In this document: positions 1-8,336 of the stretch, piece by piece | Numbering within the stretch: position 1 is the stretch's first letter | Layout: each line of letters begins with the position of its first letter | Assembly: GCF_000202835.1 (NCBI RefSeq) | Contig: NC_015186.1 | Location: 3,685,412-3,749,411 of the forward strand | From: Acidiphilium multivorum AIU301 | Lineage (GTDB): Bacteria > Pseudomonadota > Alphaproteobacteria > Acetobacterales > Acetobacteraceae | Length of the DNA: 64,000 bases | Direction: 5' to 3' | Notes under the pieces: generated by a model | Told to the model about the DNA's origin: nothing | What the model saw: the letters and a program-made list of their open reading frames with translations, nothing else | Databases searched by the model: none | Made by a program: the position numbers and the translations under genes

Positions 1-725
1 CGGTGGCCTGGGCAGGCGATGCGCCGGCTCCGTCCTACAAGGGGATCGTGCCGGCGGCGACGCTGAAGGTGTGGCGCGACCTTGGCACCGGCAATGGCGC
101 GCTGGCCCGCTACAAGCCGGCGACGCCGCCGGGTCATTACGGTATTGGCACCGCGCCGACGGAGCAGCAGATCGCCGGCTGGACCATCGCCGTGCCGCCC
201 GACGGGGCCAATCTGCCGCCCGGCAGCGGCACGGTAGCCGCCGGCGAAAAACTCTTCTCGACCGATTGCGCGATGTGTCATGGCGGCTTCGGCGAAGGCG
301 CGCACGGCTACCCGGCGCTTGCCGGCGGCGTGGGATCGCTCGCCGGGTCGGAGCCGCAGAAGACGGTGGGCAGCTACTGGCCCTACGCGACGACGCTGTG
401 GGACTACATCAACCGCGCGATGCCGTTCTACGCCCCGCATACGCTCAAGCCCGATCAGGTTTATGCGCTGACCGCCTATATCCTGAACCTGAACGGGATC
501 GTGAAGGGAAAGTTCGTCGCCGACGCGCAGAGCGTGCCGCGCGTCAAAATGCCCAACCGCGACTCTTTCAACTGGAAAGATCCGCGCCCGGTCACGCATA
601 ATACCGCCTGCATGAAGGATTGCGTGCCGGCCGGCTCCGTCAGGATCACCTCGAGCGCGGCAAAGATGGGGCTGACCCCGCGCACCACCGGTCCGGTGGA
701 CAACATGAAGGGCAGCAGCAAATGA
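1..725 (+). CDS. soxD: SoxD, c-type cytochrome subunit of sulfane dehydrogenase SoxCD (5' end outside window)
   Basis: Periplasmic cytochrome that accepts electrons from SoxC when the sulfane sulfur on SoxY is oxidised. The frame is already open at the left edge. The first visible residues (AWAGDAP) look like the end of a signal peptide, so only the beginning is missing. A single haem motif, CAMCH, lies near residue 90. The SoxD signatures LPPGSGTVAAGEKLF before it and GSYWPYATTLWDYINRAMPF after it are clear. The C-terminal tail has extra cysteines (CMKDCVP). The stop is followed by a strong GGAGGAGGAG ribosome site for soxX. soxC is expected just upstream, outside the window (inference). Confidence 0.9.
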   Translation, partial: VAWAGDAPAPSYKGIVPAATLKVWRDLGTGNGALARYKPATPPGHYGIGTAPTEQQIAGWTIAVPPDGANLPPGSGTVAAGEKLFSTDCAMCHGGFGEGAHGYPALAGGVGSLAGSEPQKTVGSYWPYATTLWDYINRAMPFYAPHTLKPDQVYALTAYILNLNGIVKGKFVADAQSVPRVKMPNRDSFNWKDPRPVTHNTACMKDCVPAGSVRITSSAAKMGLTPRTTGPVDNMKGSSK

Positions 726-735
726 GGAGGAGGAG

Positions 736-1080
736 ATGAAACGCACCAGCATCCTGCTCGGTCTTGCCGTGGCGGCGCTGCCCGGCGGGGTTCTGGCGGC
801 AACGCCGCAGCAGATTGCCGCGGGTGAAAAAATCGCCACCACGAAGGCGCTCGGCAACTGCGTCGCCTGTCACAGTTTTGCCGGCGCGGTCGAACCCGGC
901 GATGTGGGGCCCGCGCTGAAGAACGTGAAGGCGATGATCCCGGATCGCAAGACGTTCTATGCGATCGTGTTCGACGAGCAGGCGCGCAACCCGCAGACCG
1001 TCATGCCGGCCTTTGGGAAAAACCTGATCCTGACGCCGACGCAGATCAACGAAGTGATCGACTTTCTCTACACCAAATGA
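736..1080 (+). CDS. soxX: SoxX, monohaem c-type cytochrome of SoxAX(K)
   Basis: Small subunit of the SoxAX cytochrome, which attaches thiosulfate to the SoxY cysteine. At 114 residues it has an N-terminal signal peptide ending near AALPGGVLAA, one haem motif CVACH (about residue 36) and a C-terminal TVMPAFG segment that should supply the axial methionine. The start is fixed by GGAGGAGGAG a few bases upstream. Its TGA overlaps an in-frame ATG of the next frame, but the better soxY start lies 48 bases further on. Confidence 0.93.
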   Translation: MKRTSILLGLAVAALPGGVLAATPQQIAAGEKIATTKALGNCVACHSFAGAVEPGDVGPALKNVKAMIPDRKTFYAIVFDEQARNPQTVMPAFGKNLILTPTQINEVIDFLYTK

Positions 1081-1127
1081 AAACGGACCGCGTTAAGGCG
1101 GGAATTCGGAAATTGGGGGAACCAAAG

Positions 1128-1622
1128 ATGATGACCGAACCAGAAACCACCGGACCCGCGCGGCGAACCGTGCTGCTCGGCGCCGCCGGCGCTGCCGCGG
1201 CGCTGGCGCTGCCGCGATCGGGCCGTGCCGCCGCTGTTGCCGCGCCGAAGGCGTCGCTGTGGCCGGAGGCGGCGTTCAAGGCGACGACGCCCGATCCGGC
1301 GCTCAAGGCGCTCTGGGGCAGTTCCAGCCTCACGCCGACCACGCAAGTGAAGATGGACGCGCCGGACATTGCCGAGAATGGCGCGGTGGTGCCGATTTCG
1401 GTTGATGCGAACGAGCCGAAGATTACCGGCGTGGCGCTGCTGGCCCGGCACAACCCCTATTCGCTTGCCTGCGCCTATGAAATTCCGGAGGGCACCAGCC
1501 CGGCGATCTCGAGCCGGCTGAAACTCGCCAAGACCACGGAGGTCATCGCGGTCGTGAAGTCGGGCGGCAAGCTCTACAGCACGTCGAAAAGGGTCAAGGT
1601 CACGCTGGGCGGTTGCGGCTGA
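1128..1622 (+). CDS. soxY: SoxY, sulfur-carrier subunit of SoxYZ
   Basis: Carries thiosulfate-derived sulfur on a C-terminal cysteine. The Tat signal (ARRTVLLGAAGAA) is near residue 10. The mature part ends in LGGCG, one residue short of the commonest GGCGG arm but retaining the essential Cys. I chose the ATG at 1128 because GGGGGA lies about 9 bases upstream and the Tat motif then sits near the N-terminus. A frame from 1077 would only add an untypical leader. It is 164 residues, lies between soxX and soxZ, and is followed by GAGGAG for soxZ. Confidence 0.93.
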   Translation: MMTEPETTGPARRTVLLGAAGAAAALALPRSGRAAAVAAPKASLWPEAAFKATTPDPALKALWGSSSLTPTTQVKMDAPDIAENGAVVPISVDANEPKITGVALLARHNPYSLACAYEIPEGTSPAISSRLKLAKTTEVIAVVKSGGKLYSTSKRVKVTLGGCG

Positions 1623-1630
1623 GGAGACGA

Positions 1631-1945
1631 ATGATGGCACATCAGATTCTGGTTCACGCGACCACTTCGGGCGGGGTCACGACGGTCGAGGCGCTGATCA
1701 AGCACCCGATGGATTCCGGCTTCGTGAAAGGCAAGGACGGCAAGCTCATCCCGCCGCACTACATCGAGGTGGTCGAGTTCACCCACAAGGGCAAGCTCGT
1801 GCTGCGAGGGTTCTGGGGACCCGCGGTTTCGAAGAACCCGTTCATCCGGTTCTCGTTCAAGGGCGGCGCCTCGGGCGATCCGATCGGCGTCTCGTGGGTC
1901 GACAACAAGGGCGAGACCGCGAGCATGTCGGCGGCCATCATGTGA
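1631..1945 (+). CDS. soxZ: SoxZ, partner of SoxY
   Basis: A protein of about 104 residues without a signal peptide, as expected for SoxZ, which is exported bound to SoxY. It has the family pattern: a short leading strand (HQILVHATTSGGVTTVEALI), a central KLIPPHYIEVVEF and a C-terminal FKGGASGDPIGVSW. Two adjacent ATG codons (1631, 1634) follow GAGGAGACGA, and either could be used. It lies 8 bases after soxY, so the two are made together. Confidence 0.95.
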   Translation: MMAHQILVHATTSGGVTTVEALIKHPMDSGFVKGKDGKLIPPHYIEVVEFTHKGKLVLRGFWGPAVSKNPFIRFSFKGGASGDPIGVSWVDNKGETASMSAAIM

Positions 1946-2005
1946 GCGATGCGCGCCGGTGTGAACCGCGCCGGCGCGCGCATGGCTTGGGGGGAGGACA
2001 AGACG

Positions 2006-2839
2006 ATGAAACGCGTGTGGCTGATGATCGCGGCCTTCGCGGCGCTGGGGCTGGCGCGGCCGGCAAAAGCCGATCCGGCGGCCGATCTCAAGGCGTTCCA
2101 GGGGTATTTCCAGACACGTTTCCCGAAGCTCGAGCTGAAGGATTACGTGAACGGGCCTTATAATTTCAGCGCGAATGACCGGGCGCAATGGAAGCAGATC
2201 CTCGAATTTCCGCCCTATTCCTTCGCGGTGGACGCCGGGAAGAAGGCGTTCGACACGAAGTTTCCCGACGGTGCGAGCTATGCCTCATGTTTTCCGCATG
2301 GCGGGATCGGCATTGCGCAGGATTATCCGAAGTTCGATGAAAAGACCGGCAAGGTCGTCACAATCGGCATCGCCGTCAACGAATGCCGCACACGGCACGG
2401 GCTGAAGGCGCTGAGCCTGACAAAGGGCGAACTCGCCGACATCGTCGCCTACATGACCTCGACCTCGGACGGCAAGCCGATCCATGTCGTCATCCCCAAC
2501 GACAAGAGGGCGCTCGCGGCCTATGAGGCGGGCAAGGAATATTTCTACTCGCGCCGCGGGCAGCTGAATTTTTCCTGTGCCAGTTGCCATGTGCAGGCGG
2601 CGGGCAAGCGGCTGCGGGGGCAGTATCTGGCGCCGGCGCTCGGCATCACGGCATCTTTCCCCGTCTACCGTTCGAAATGGGGCAATGTCGGCACGCTGGT
2701 GCGGCGGTTCATCGGTTGCAACAAGAAGGTGCGTTCGGTGCCGGCGAAGCCGGATTCGGCGGCCTATCGCGACCTTGCCTACTTCCTCACCTACATGAGC
2801 AACGGCCTGCCGATCGCGGGCCCGGGGGCGCGGTCATGA
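2006..2839 (+). CDS. soxA: SoxA, monohaem c-type cytochrome catalysing SoxY-S-thiosulfonate formation
   Basis: Catalytic subunit of SoxAX(K), 277 residues with a signal peptide ending at AKA-DPAA. The start follows GGGGGAGGA. Only one haem motif is present (CASCH, about residue 190). Where dihaem SoxA proteins carry the first haem, this protein has separate cysteines (ASCFPHGG and NECRTRHG), which in monohaem SoxA form a disulfide. The active-site cysteine is probably in IGCNKKVR near residue 235. The monohaem form and the overlapping soxK point to a SoxAXK-type complex. The last bases ATGA overlap the next start. Confidence 0.93.
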   Translation: MKRVWLMIAAFAALGLARPAKADPAADLKAFQGYFQTRFPKLELKDYVNGPYNFSANDRAQWKQILEFPPYSFAVDAGKKAFDTKFPDGASYASCFPHGGIGIAQDYPKFDEKTGKVVTIGIAVNECRTRHGLKALSLTKGELADIVAYMTSTSDGKPIHVVIPNDKRALAAYEAGKEYFYSRRGQLNFSCASCHVQAAGKRLRGQYLAPALGITASFPVYRSKWGNVGTLVRRFIGCNKKVRSVPAKPDSAAYRDLAYFLTYMSNGLPIAGPGARS

Positions 2840-3138
2840 AGCGGATGGCTTGGGTGCTGGCGGCAACGGTTCTGGGGCTCGGCATTGCGCATGCCGCCGG
2901 GAAGGACGACGCGGCGCGGGCGATCGCCGCTGCCGCGGCGAAGATGAAGACGGCCGCGGCCCTCGAAGACCAGTGGACGCCAACGGTCGCCGCTTTCAAG
3001 GCGGCCAAAGCCGCCGATGCGGCAGGGGATTACGCGAAAGCCGAAGCCTCCGCGAAGCTGGCCGAGGCGCTGGCGGCGGCCTCGATCGCCCAGGCGCGCA
3101 GCCAGAAGCATCTCTGGCGGAACGAAGTGCCGCGCTGA
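2836..3138 (+). CDS. soxK: SoxK-like SoxAX-binding protein
   Basis: A 100-residue exported protein with a signal peptide ending near AHA-AGKDD and a mature part that is nearly all Ala/Lys/Glu helix (AAAAKMKTAAALEDQW), ending HLWRNEVPR. Size, helical composition and position between soxA and soxB match SoxK/SAXB, the third subunit that stabilises SoxAX in some sulfur oxidisers. Its ATG overlaps the soxA stop (ATGA), indicating coupled synthesis. The family is weakly conserved, so the call leans partly on context. Confidence 0.75.
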   Translation: MKRMAWVLAATVLGLGIAHAAGKDDAARAIAAAAAKMKTAAALEDQWTPTVAAFKAAKAADAAGDYAKAEASAKLAEALAAASIAQARSQKHLWRNEVPR

Positions 3139-3162
3139 GTCGGCCAGGCGGGGAATGAACAA

Positions 3163-4899
3163 ATGACGATTGCACGACGCGCGCTTCTCACCGCGGCGGC
3201 CAGCACGGCGCTGCTGCCGCGGCTCGCCTGGTCGGCCAGCGATCCTTACGATGTGAAGATGAGCGGCGATGTCCGCATCATCCACCAGACCGACACGCAT
3301 GCGAGTGCCAGGCCGGTGCATTTTCGCGAGCCGACGCAGAATATCGGCGTAGGCAGCGCGGAGGGGCGTCCGCCGCATCTGGTGGGCACCGCGTTCCTCG
3401 ATTTCTACCACATGAAGCCGGACACGCGGGACGCCTACGCCTTCACCTTCCTCGACTTCGAGGCGCTGGCGCACCGCTACGGGCGGCTCGGCGGGTTCGC
3501 CAGCCTCAAGACGGTGATCGACAGCCTCCGCGCCGGCGCCGGACCGGGGCGGTCGGTGCTGCTCGATGGTGGCGATCTCTGCCAGGGCACGGGGATGGCC
3601 AATCTCACCCGCGGGCAGAACATGGTGGCGCTCGGCAACCTGCTCGGCATCGATGCGATGACCGGGCATTGGGAGTTCACCTACGGGCAGGACGGGATCG
3701 AGGCGATCATCAAGGAGCTGCACGGGCGCTTCATCGCGCAAAACGTGTTTCTCTCGGCGGAATCGCAGATGATGGGCGCGCCCGCCTTCGACCAGAAGAC
3801 CGGGCGCGTGTTCCAGCCCTATGTCATCCGCGAACTTGGCGGCTACCGCGTCGGCGTGATCGGCCAGGCCTTTCCCTATGTGCCGATCGCGCATCCACGC
3901 CGGTTCACGCCGGACTGGCGGTTCGGCATCCATCCTGGCCGGATGCAGAAGGTTGTCGACGAGCTGCGCGAGGTGAAGAAGGTCGATGCCGTGCTGCTGC
4001 TCTCCCATAACGGCATGCCGGTCGATCTCAAACTGGCTTCCCAGGTGCGCGGGATCGACGTCATTCTCGGCGGCCATACGCACGATGCGGTGCCGCATCC
4101 TGTGCCGGTGAAGAATCCCGGCGGGATCACACTGGTGACGAATGCCGGCACGGCCGGCAAGTTCATCGCGGTGCTCGACCTTGAACTGGCGAAAGGCCAG
4201 GTGAAGGACGTGCATTACCGGTTGCTGCCAATCTATGCTGACCAGGTGAAGCAGGACGCGGCGGTGGCAGCGGCGGTGGAGGCGCAGGAGGCGCCGCATC
4301 GCGCGATGCTCGACGAAAAGCTGGCCGAGACCGAAACGCTGCTGTACCGGCGCAACAATTTCTACGGCTCGGTGGATCAGGTGATCATGGATGCGCTGCG
4401 GGCCGAAACCGGCGCGCAGATCGCCTTCTCGCCGGGTTTCCGCTGGGGCAATACGGTTCTCGGTGGCGCAGCATTGACGATGGGCGACCTGCTGGCGGAG
4501 ACTGCCATCACCTATCCGATGGTGTACAAGCAGACCATGACGGGCGCGCAGATCAAGGCGATGATGGAGGATGTCTGCGACAATCTCTTCAATCGCAATC
4601 CGTATTACCAGCAGGGCGGCGACATGATCCGCGTCGGCGGCATGAACTATGCCTGCGCGCCGGCAAAATCGATCGGGCACCGGATTTCCGGGATGGAGCT
4701 CGATGACGGCACCAAGGTCGAGGCGGCGAAAAACTATACCATCGCGAGCTGGGCCTCGGTGTCGCTGCCGCAGACCGGCACGCCGGTCTGGGACGTCGTG
4801 GCCCGGCATCTGCGCCAGGTGAAGACGGTGAAGCTGACACGGCCCAACCGGGTGAAGGTACTCGGGATCGCCGGTAATCCGGGTTACGCGACTTCATGA
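3163..4899 (+). CDS. soxB: SoxB, dimanganese thiosulfohydrolase
   Basis: Releases sulfate from SoxY-bound thiosulfonate in the periplasm. At 578 residues it has the usual SoxB length. A Tat signal (IARRALLTAAAS) is followed by the 5'-nucleotidase-type metallophosphoesterase motifs: QTDTHA for the first metal, LDGGDLCQGTG for the bridging region, TGHWEF with the catalytic histidine, LLLSHNGMPVD and GGHTHD for the second metal. The C-terminal domain (about 390-578) binds substrate. It is downstream of soxK by 24 bases, and its stop overlaps the next start (ATGA). Confidence 0.96.
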   Translation: MTIARRALLTAAASTALLPRLAWSASDPYDVKMSGDVRIIHQTDTHASARPVHFREPTQNIGVGSAEGRPPHLVGTAFLDFYHMKPDTRDAYAFTFLDFEALAHRYGRLGGFASLKTVIDSLRAGAGPGRSVLLDGGDLCQGTGMANLTRGQNMVALGNLLGIDAMTGHWEFTYGQDGIEAIIKELHGRFIAQNVFLSAESQMMGAPAFDQKTGRVFQPYVIRELGGYRVGVIGQAFPYVPIAHPRRFTPDWRFGIHPGRMQKVVDELREVKKVDAVLLLSHNGMPVDLKLASQVRGIDVILGGHTHDAVPHPVPVKNPGGITLVTNAGTAGKFIAVLDLELAKGQVKDVHYRLLPIYADQVKQDAAVAAAVEAQEAPHRAMLDEKLAETETLLYRRNNFYGSVDQVIMDALRAETGAQIAFSPGFRWGNTVLGGAALTMGDLLAETAITYPMVYKQTMTGAQIKAMMEDVCDNLFNRNPYYQQGGDMIRVGGMNYACAPAKSIGHRISGMELDDGTKVEAAKNYTIASWASVSLPQTGTPVWDVVARHLRQVKTVKLTRPNRVKVLGIAGNPGYATS

Positions 4900-5333
4900 G
4901 TTCGCGCCGGCGGCTGTTCGGCGGGCTCGGTATTGCGGCGGCGGCGATGGGGGTGGGGCGCGCCGCCGCCGACAATCCTTTCGCCACCCACCTGCTGGCG
5001 CTGCAACTCTCCGACTCGGCGATGGAAAAGCAGCGCGAGGTTCTCAACAACGCCAACACGGTGCTGAAGGTCTGGCCCGATACCGCCTCGATCGTCGTGG
5101 TCGCCTTCGGGCCGGGCGTGGAACTTACCTTCGCCGATTCGCCGCTGCGCCAGCGGGTCGACAGCCTGATTGCACAGAACGTCGAGTTCGACGTGTGCAT
5201 GAACACGATCGAGACGCTGAAGCGCGACACCGGTCATGCGCCGGTGCTGAACCCCAGGGTGAAGCCCGTGCCCTTTGGCGTGCCCCGGCTGATGGAACTT
5301 GCGGGCAAAAGATACGTCATCATCCGGCCGTGA
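4896..5333 (+). CDS. Tat-exported DsrE/DsrF-like protein coupled to soxB
   Basis: A 145-residue protein with a twin-arginine leader (SSRRRLFGG) and an Ala-rich signal ending near RAAA-DN. The mature part resembles the DsrE/F sulfurtransferase-like fold (strand HLLALQLSD, strand IVVVAFGPGVEL, helix SLIAQNVEFDVC). One cysteine sits in EFDVCMNTIETL, the usual position of the DsrE-family sulfur-carrying cysteine. Overlap with the soxB stop suggests it works with the Sox system, perhaps as a periplasmic sulfur carrier; that role is inferred. Confidence 0.65.
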   Translation: MSSRRRLFGGLGIAAAAMGVGRAAADNPFATHLLALQLSDSAMEKQREVLNNANTVLKVWPDTASIVVVAFGPGVELTFADSPLRQRVDSLIAQNVEFDVCMNTIETLKRDTGHAPVLNPRVKPVPFGVPRLMELAGKRYVIIRP

Positions 5334-5348
5334 CTGGTCCGGCATCGT

Positions 5349-5398
5349 ATTCTTGAATCAAAATATATCCTGGCCTAGACATATTCGCGAATCTGAAT
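5349..5398 (+). promoter_or_regulatory. ATTC/GAAT inverted repeats, candidate ArsR-family sulfur-sensor operator
   Basis: In the AT-rich 100-base gap before the TSUP gene, ATTC-N8-GAAT is present exactly at 5383-5398, and ATTCTTGAAT occurs at 5349-5358. ATTC-N8-GAAT is the binding pattern I recall for the persulfide-sensing ArsR repressors SqrR/BigR. No such regulator is encoded in the window, so the assignment is by motif and context only. Confidence 0.45.
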
Positions 5399-5432
5399 GT
5401 TCTACGGCGGGAGCCGCCTGGGGAGGTTTGGC

Positions 5433-6218
5433 ATGATCGAGACGGTTCTCGCCCTTTTGTCTGGTGGTACGGTCGGTTTCACCCTCGGGCTGATCGGCGG
5501 GGGCGGGTCGATCCTGGCGACGCCGCTTATGCTTTACGTCATCGGCCTCGCCCCCCATGTCGCGATCGGGACCAGCGCGCTCGCAGTATCGGCCAATGCG
5601 TTCGCGAATTTCGGCGGTCATGCGCGCAAGGGGAATGTGCGGTGGCGGAGCGCGGCCATCTTCGCCGTTCTCGGCATCGTCGGGGCCGCGGCGGGTTCCA
5701 CGCTTGGCAAGGCGTTTGACGGCAAGAAGCTGCTGTTTCTCTTTGCAATCCTGATGATCACGGTGGGGTTGCTGATGCTGCGGCCGCGCCGCGTGGCGGA
5801 TGGCACGGCGGGCCAGGCCGAGCGGCTGAACGCGGCAACGCTGCTGGCTGTCGCCGCCGCGGCGCTCACGGTTGGCGCGTTGTCGGGCTTTTTCGGCATC
5901 GGCGGTGGGTTCCTGATCGTGCCCGGCCTGCTGTTCTCGACCGGGATGCCGATGATTTTCGCGATCGGTTCGTCGTTGCTGTCGGTTGGCAGCTTCGGGT
6001 TGACCACCGCGGTGAACTACGCGGCTTCCGGCCTTGTGAATTGGCCGGTTGCGGTGGAGTTCATCGCGGGCGGCGTGATTGGCGGGCTGATCGGCACGCG
6101 GCTGGCGATCCATCTGGCCGGGCGGCGCGCCGCGCTGAACCGGATTTTTGCGGGGCTCGTCTTCGTCGTCGCGGTCTACATGCTCTACAAGAACGCGGCG
6201 TCGTTCGGCCTCGCCTGA
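5433..6218 (+). CDS. TSUP (TauE/SafE) family membrane transporter, probable sulfite/organosulfonate exporter
   Basis: A 261-residue polytopic inner-membrane protein. The two TSUP half-repeats are visible: FTLGLIGGGGSILATPLMLY near the start and LTVGALSGFFGIGGGFLIVPGLL in the middle. The start at 5433 follows GGGAGG. The position directly downstream of the sox operon and the ATTC/GAAT operator suggests it exports sulfite or another sulfur anion made during thiosulfate oxidation; the substrate is inferred. Confidence 0.85.
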   Translation: MIETVLALLSGGTVGFTLGLIGGGGSILATPLMLYVIGLAPHVAIGTSALAVSANAFANFGGHARKGNVRWRSAAIFAVLGIVGAAAGSTLGKAFDGKKLLFLFAILMITVGLLMLRPRRVADGTAGQAERLNAATLLAVAAAALTVGALSGFFGIGGGFLIVPGLLFSTGMPMIFAIGSSLLSVGSFGLTTAVNYAASGLVNWPVAVEFIAGGVIGGLIGTRLAIHLAGRRAALNRIFAGLVFVVAVYMLYKNAASFGLA

Positions 6219-6269
6219 TCCGTTCCGGAGATTAACTCCGCCTTCATTCCGGGATGGCAGGATCGGATC

Positions 6270-7769
6270 ATGAACCCTGCCCTAGCAGATTGTGGGCCTG
6301 ATCTCATCGGCTTCTATCGCGACCTGCTGGCTGCTGATCCCGGCCAGCGAGGCATTGCCGCCCCGTGCGCGGCGGCGTTGCTCGATGCGGGTGAACCCGA
6401 GGCGGCGCTTGCTGTCGCCGAGGCGGCGGCCGATGCGGACGATCCGGGCGTGCTGCTGGCCCGCGCGCGGGCGTTGCGCATGCTCGGGCGGTTCGAGCCG
6501 GCGACGGAGGCTTTCGCAACAGCGATCGCTCATGGCGCGACGGGAGCGCCAGTACTCGTCGCGCTGGGCAACTGCCTCGCCGAGCTGGGGCGCCTCGAAG
6601 AGGCGGCGGCCTGGTTCGACCGTGCCGCGCCAGGCGACCCGAGCGGCCGGGCGCTGGCCAATCTCGGCTCCACACGCGCGCGGCTTGGCCAGACGATCGA
6701 GGCGATCGCCGCCGCGAGGGCCGCGCTGTGCCGGGATCCCGGCCTGATCGATGCCCACCGGACGCTCGCCGTGCTGCTGGCGGCCAGCGAGCCGGACGCC
6801 GCTGCCCTGCACCGCGAAACCGCGTTCCGTCACAATCCCGTCTTTCTCCATCCGGGGCCACCAGATGCGCCGAGGGTGCTGGTGCTTACCTGCGTCGCCG
6901 AGGCGAGCCTGCCGACGGAACACCTCCTGCCACACGGGCGCTACGCGCTGGCCGAGTGGTTCATCGATCACGCCAACGACACGGAACCGGATCTGCCGCC
7001 GCACGATCTGATCTTCAATGCGATCGGCGAAGCGGATCTGATGCCGCCACTGGGTGAGGCGGTGCATCGGGCGCTCGCTGCCGGGCGACCTGTCCTGAAC
7101 CGGCCAGAAGCCGTGGCACGCACCGGGCGGACGGCGCTGGCTGCCCTGCTGAACGGGATCGAGAGGACCGTGGTGCCGCCGGTGTTGCGAATTGCGGCTG
7201 GCGAGGTTGCCGTGAGCACCGGTCTGCCGGCGCTGATCCGGCCCGTGGGCACCCATGGCGGTAAGGGCCTGCGCTGCGTGCGGACGGCAGGCGAACTCGA
7301 AGACGCGGCGGGCGAGCAGGGCGAAAAGTATCTGAGCCGATTCATCGATTATCGCAGCGCTGACGGGTATTATCGCAAATACCGCATGATCTTCGTGGAT
7401 CGGGTCGCCTATCCCTATCATCTCGCCATCGGGCCGCACTGGATGGTGCATTACTGGACCGCCGGGATGGACCTCGATCCGGTGCGGCGGGCCGAGGAGG
7501 CCCGGTTCCTGGACGATCCTGTGGCGGCGATCGGCGACGCCGCGTTGGAGGCGATCGGCGCGATCGGGCGCCGGCTCGACCTCGATTATGCCGGGATCGA
7601 TTTTTCGATTCTGCCGGACGGGCGGGTACTCGTCTTCGAGGCCAACGCTGCGATGCTCGTGCACCCGGAGCATGAACCCGTGTTTGCGTATCGCAATCCG
7701 GCGGTGCATCGAATTCTCGATGCGTTCGCCGACATGCTGATGCAGCGCATGCAAGCCACTTCAGGCTGA
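6270..7769 (+). CDS. TPR-repeat protein with C-terminal ATP-grasp domain
   Basis: A cytoplasmic protein of 499 residues. Roughly residues 1-190 are alpha-helical repeats of the TPR kind (ARALRMLGRFEPATEAFATA; LGNCLAELGRLEEAAAWFDRA). After a linker there is an ATP-grasp fold (about 270-490): LIRPVGTHGGKGL for the nucleotide loop, YRKYRMIFVDRVAYPYHLAI, and IDFSILPDGRVLVFEANAAM as the metal-binding end. ATP-grasp enzymes ligate a carboxylate to an amine or thiol, but I cannot tell the substrate. It stands alone on the plus strand between two TSUP loci. Confidence 0.7.
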   Translation: MNPALADCGPDLIGFYRDLLAADPGQRGIAAPCAAALLDAGEPEAALAVAEAAADADDPGVLLARARALRMLGRFEPATEAFATAIAHGATGAPVLVALGNCLAELGRLEEAAAWFDRAAPGDPSGRALANLGSTRARLGQTIEAIAAARAALCRDPGLIDAHRTLAVLLAASEPDAAALHRETAFRHNPVFLHPGPPDAPRVLVLTCVAEASLPTEHLLPHGRYALAEWFIDHANDTEPDLPPHDLIFNAIGEADLMPPLGEAVHRALAAGRPVLNRPEAVARTGRTALAALLNGIERTVVPPVLRIAAGEVAVSTGLPALIRPVGTHGGKGLRCVRTAGELEDAAGEQGEKYLSRFIDYRSADGYYRKYRMIFVDRVAYPYHLAIGPHWMVHYWTAGMDLDPVRRAEEARFLDDPVAAIGDAALEAIGAIGRRLDLDYAGIDFSILPDGRVLVFEANAAMLVHPEHEPVFAYRNPAVHRILDAFADMLMQRMQATSG

Positions 7770-7797
7770 TCCCGGTCTCGGTCCGGACGGCGCGGGC

Positions 7798-8282
7798 TCA
7801 GGCGGCGCCGGAAGCCGCATGCCAGACGATGAAGGCGCCGAGGACGATCAGTCCGTAGAGGAACAGGCGACGAAACTGGTCCGGATGGGCCTTGCGGCGC
7901 AGCGGTCCGCCTAGCGCCAAGCCCGCCAGCGCAGGTGCGAGGGCGAGCGCCAACATGGCCAGCGAGCCGCCGGTAGCGTGCTGTGCCAGGCCAGACTCGC
8001 GCCGAGAGCCGCGGCTTCGGGGCGGGCGTCATGTCCGGCGAGCAGATCGCTGCCAACCGATGCGACAACGAGAACACCGGCCATCATCGGCCAGAATCGT
8101 GCCATTGCCTTCCCGGCGTCACGATGGTCGAGGAACTGCCAGAGATCTGTCGCGAAGGAAGGCACGAGCAGCAGCGAGGCCGCTTCCGCCGGGCTCAGGA
8201 TGACGCCCGGCACGCCCATCGTGATCACCGGCATGCCGAGGCCGAGCACACCCTTGATGATGCCAGCCAGGAAGAATGTCAC
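7798..8282 (-). pseudogene. Broken TSUP-family transporter (internal deletion plus frameshift)
   Basis: Reading leftwards from 8282, the N-terminal half of a TSUP protein is clear (TFFLAGIIKGVLGLGMPVIT, then FWPMMAGVLVVASVGSDLLA). At about 7975-7990 it runs into a shifted frame. The C-terminal end is then legible in another frame: GSLAMLALALAPALAGLAL, then FRRLFLYGLIVLGAFIVW to the TGA at 7798. Relative to an intact protein of about 250 residues, some 80-100 middle residues are missing. The only start visible is the GTG at 8282. I judge it non-functional. Confidence 0.75.
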
Positions 8283-8336
8283 GATAGCCAGCCCCGGGTG
8301 GGGCAGATCGAGATCCTCGATGCAAAGGCGTCGGAG

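Noticed and set aside
2791..4809. Very long open frame opposite soxB (about 670 codons, minus strand)
   Set aside because: Its codons mirror the third-position GC of soxB. The product is His/Arg-rich low-complexity text without motifs.
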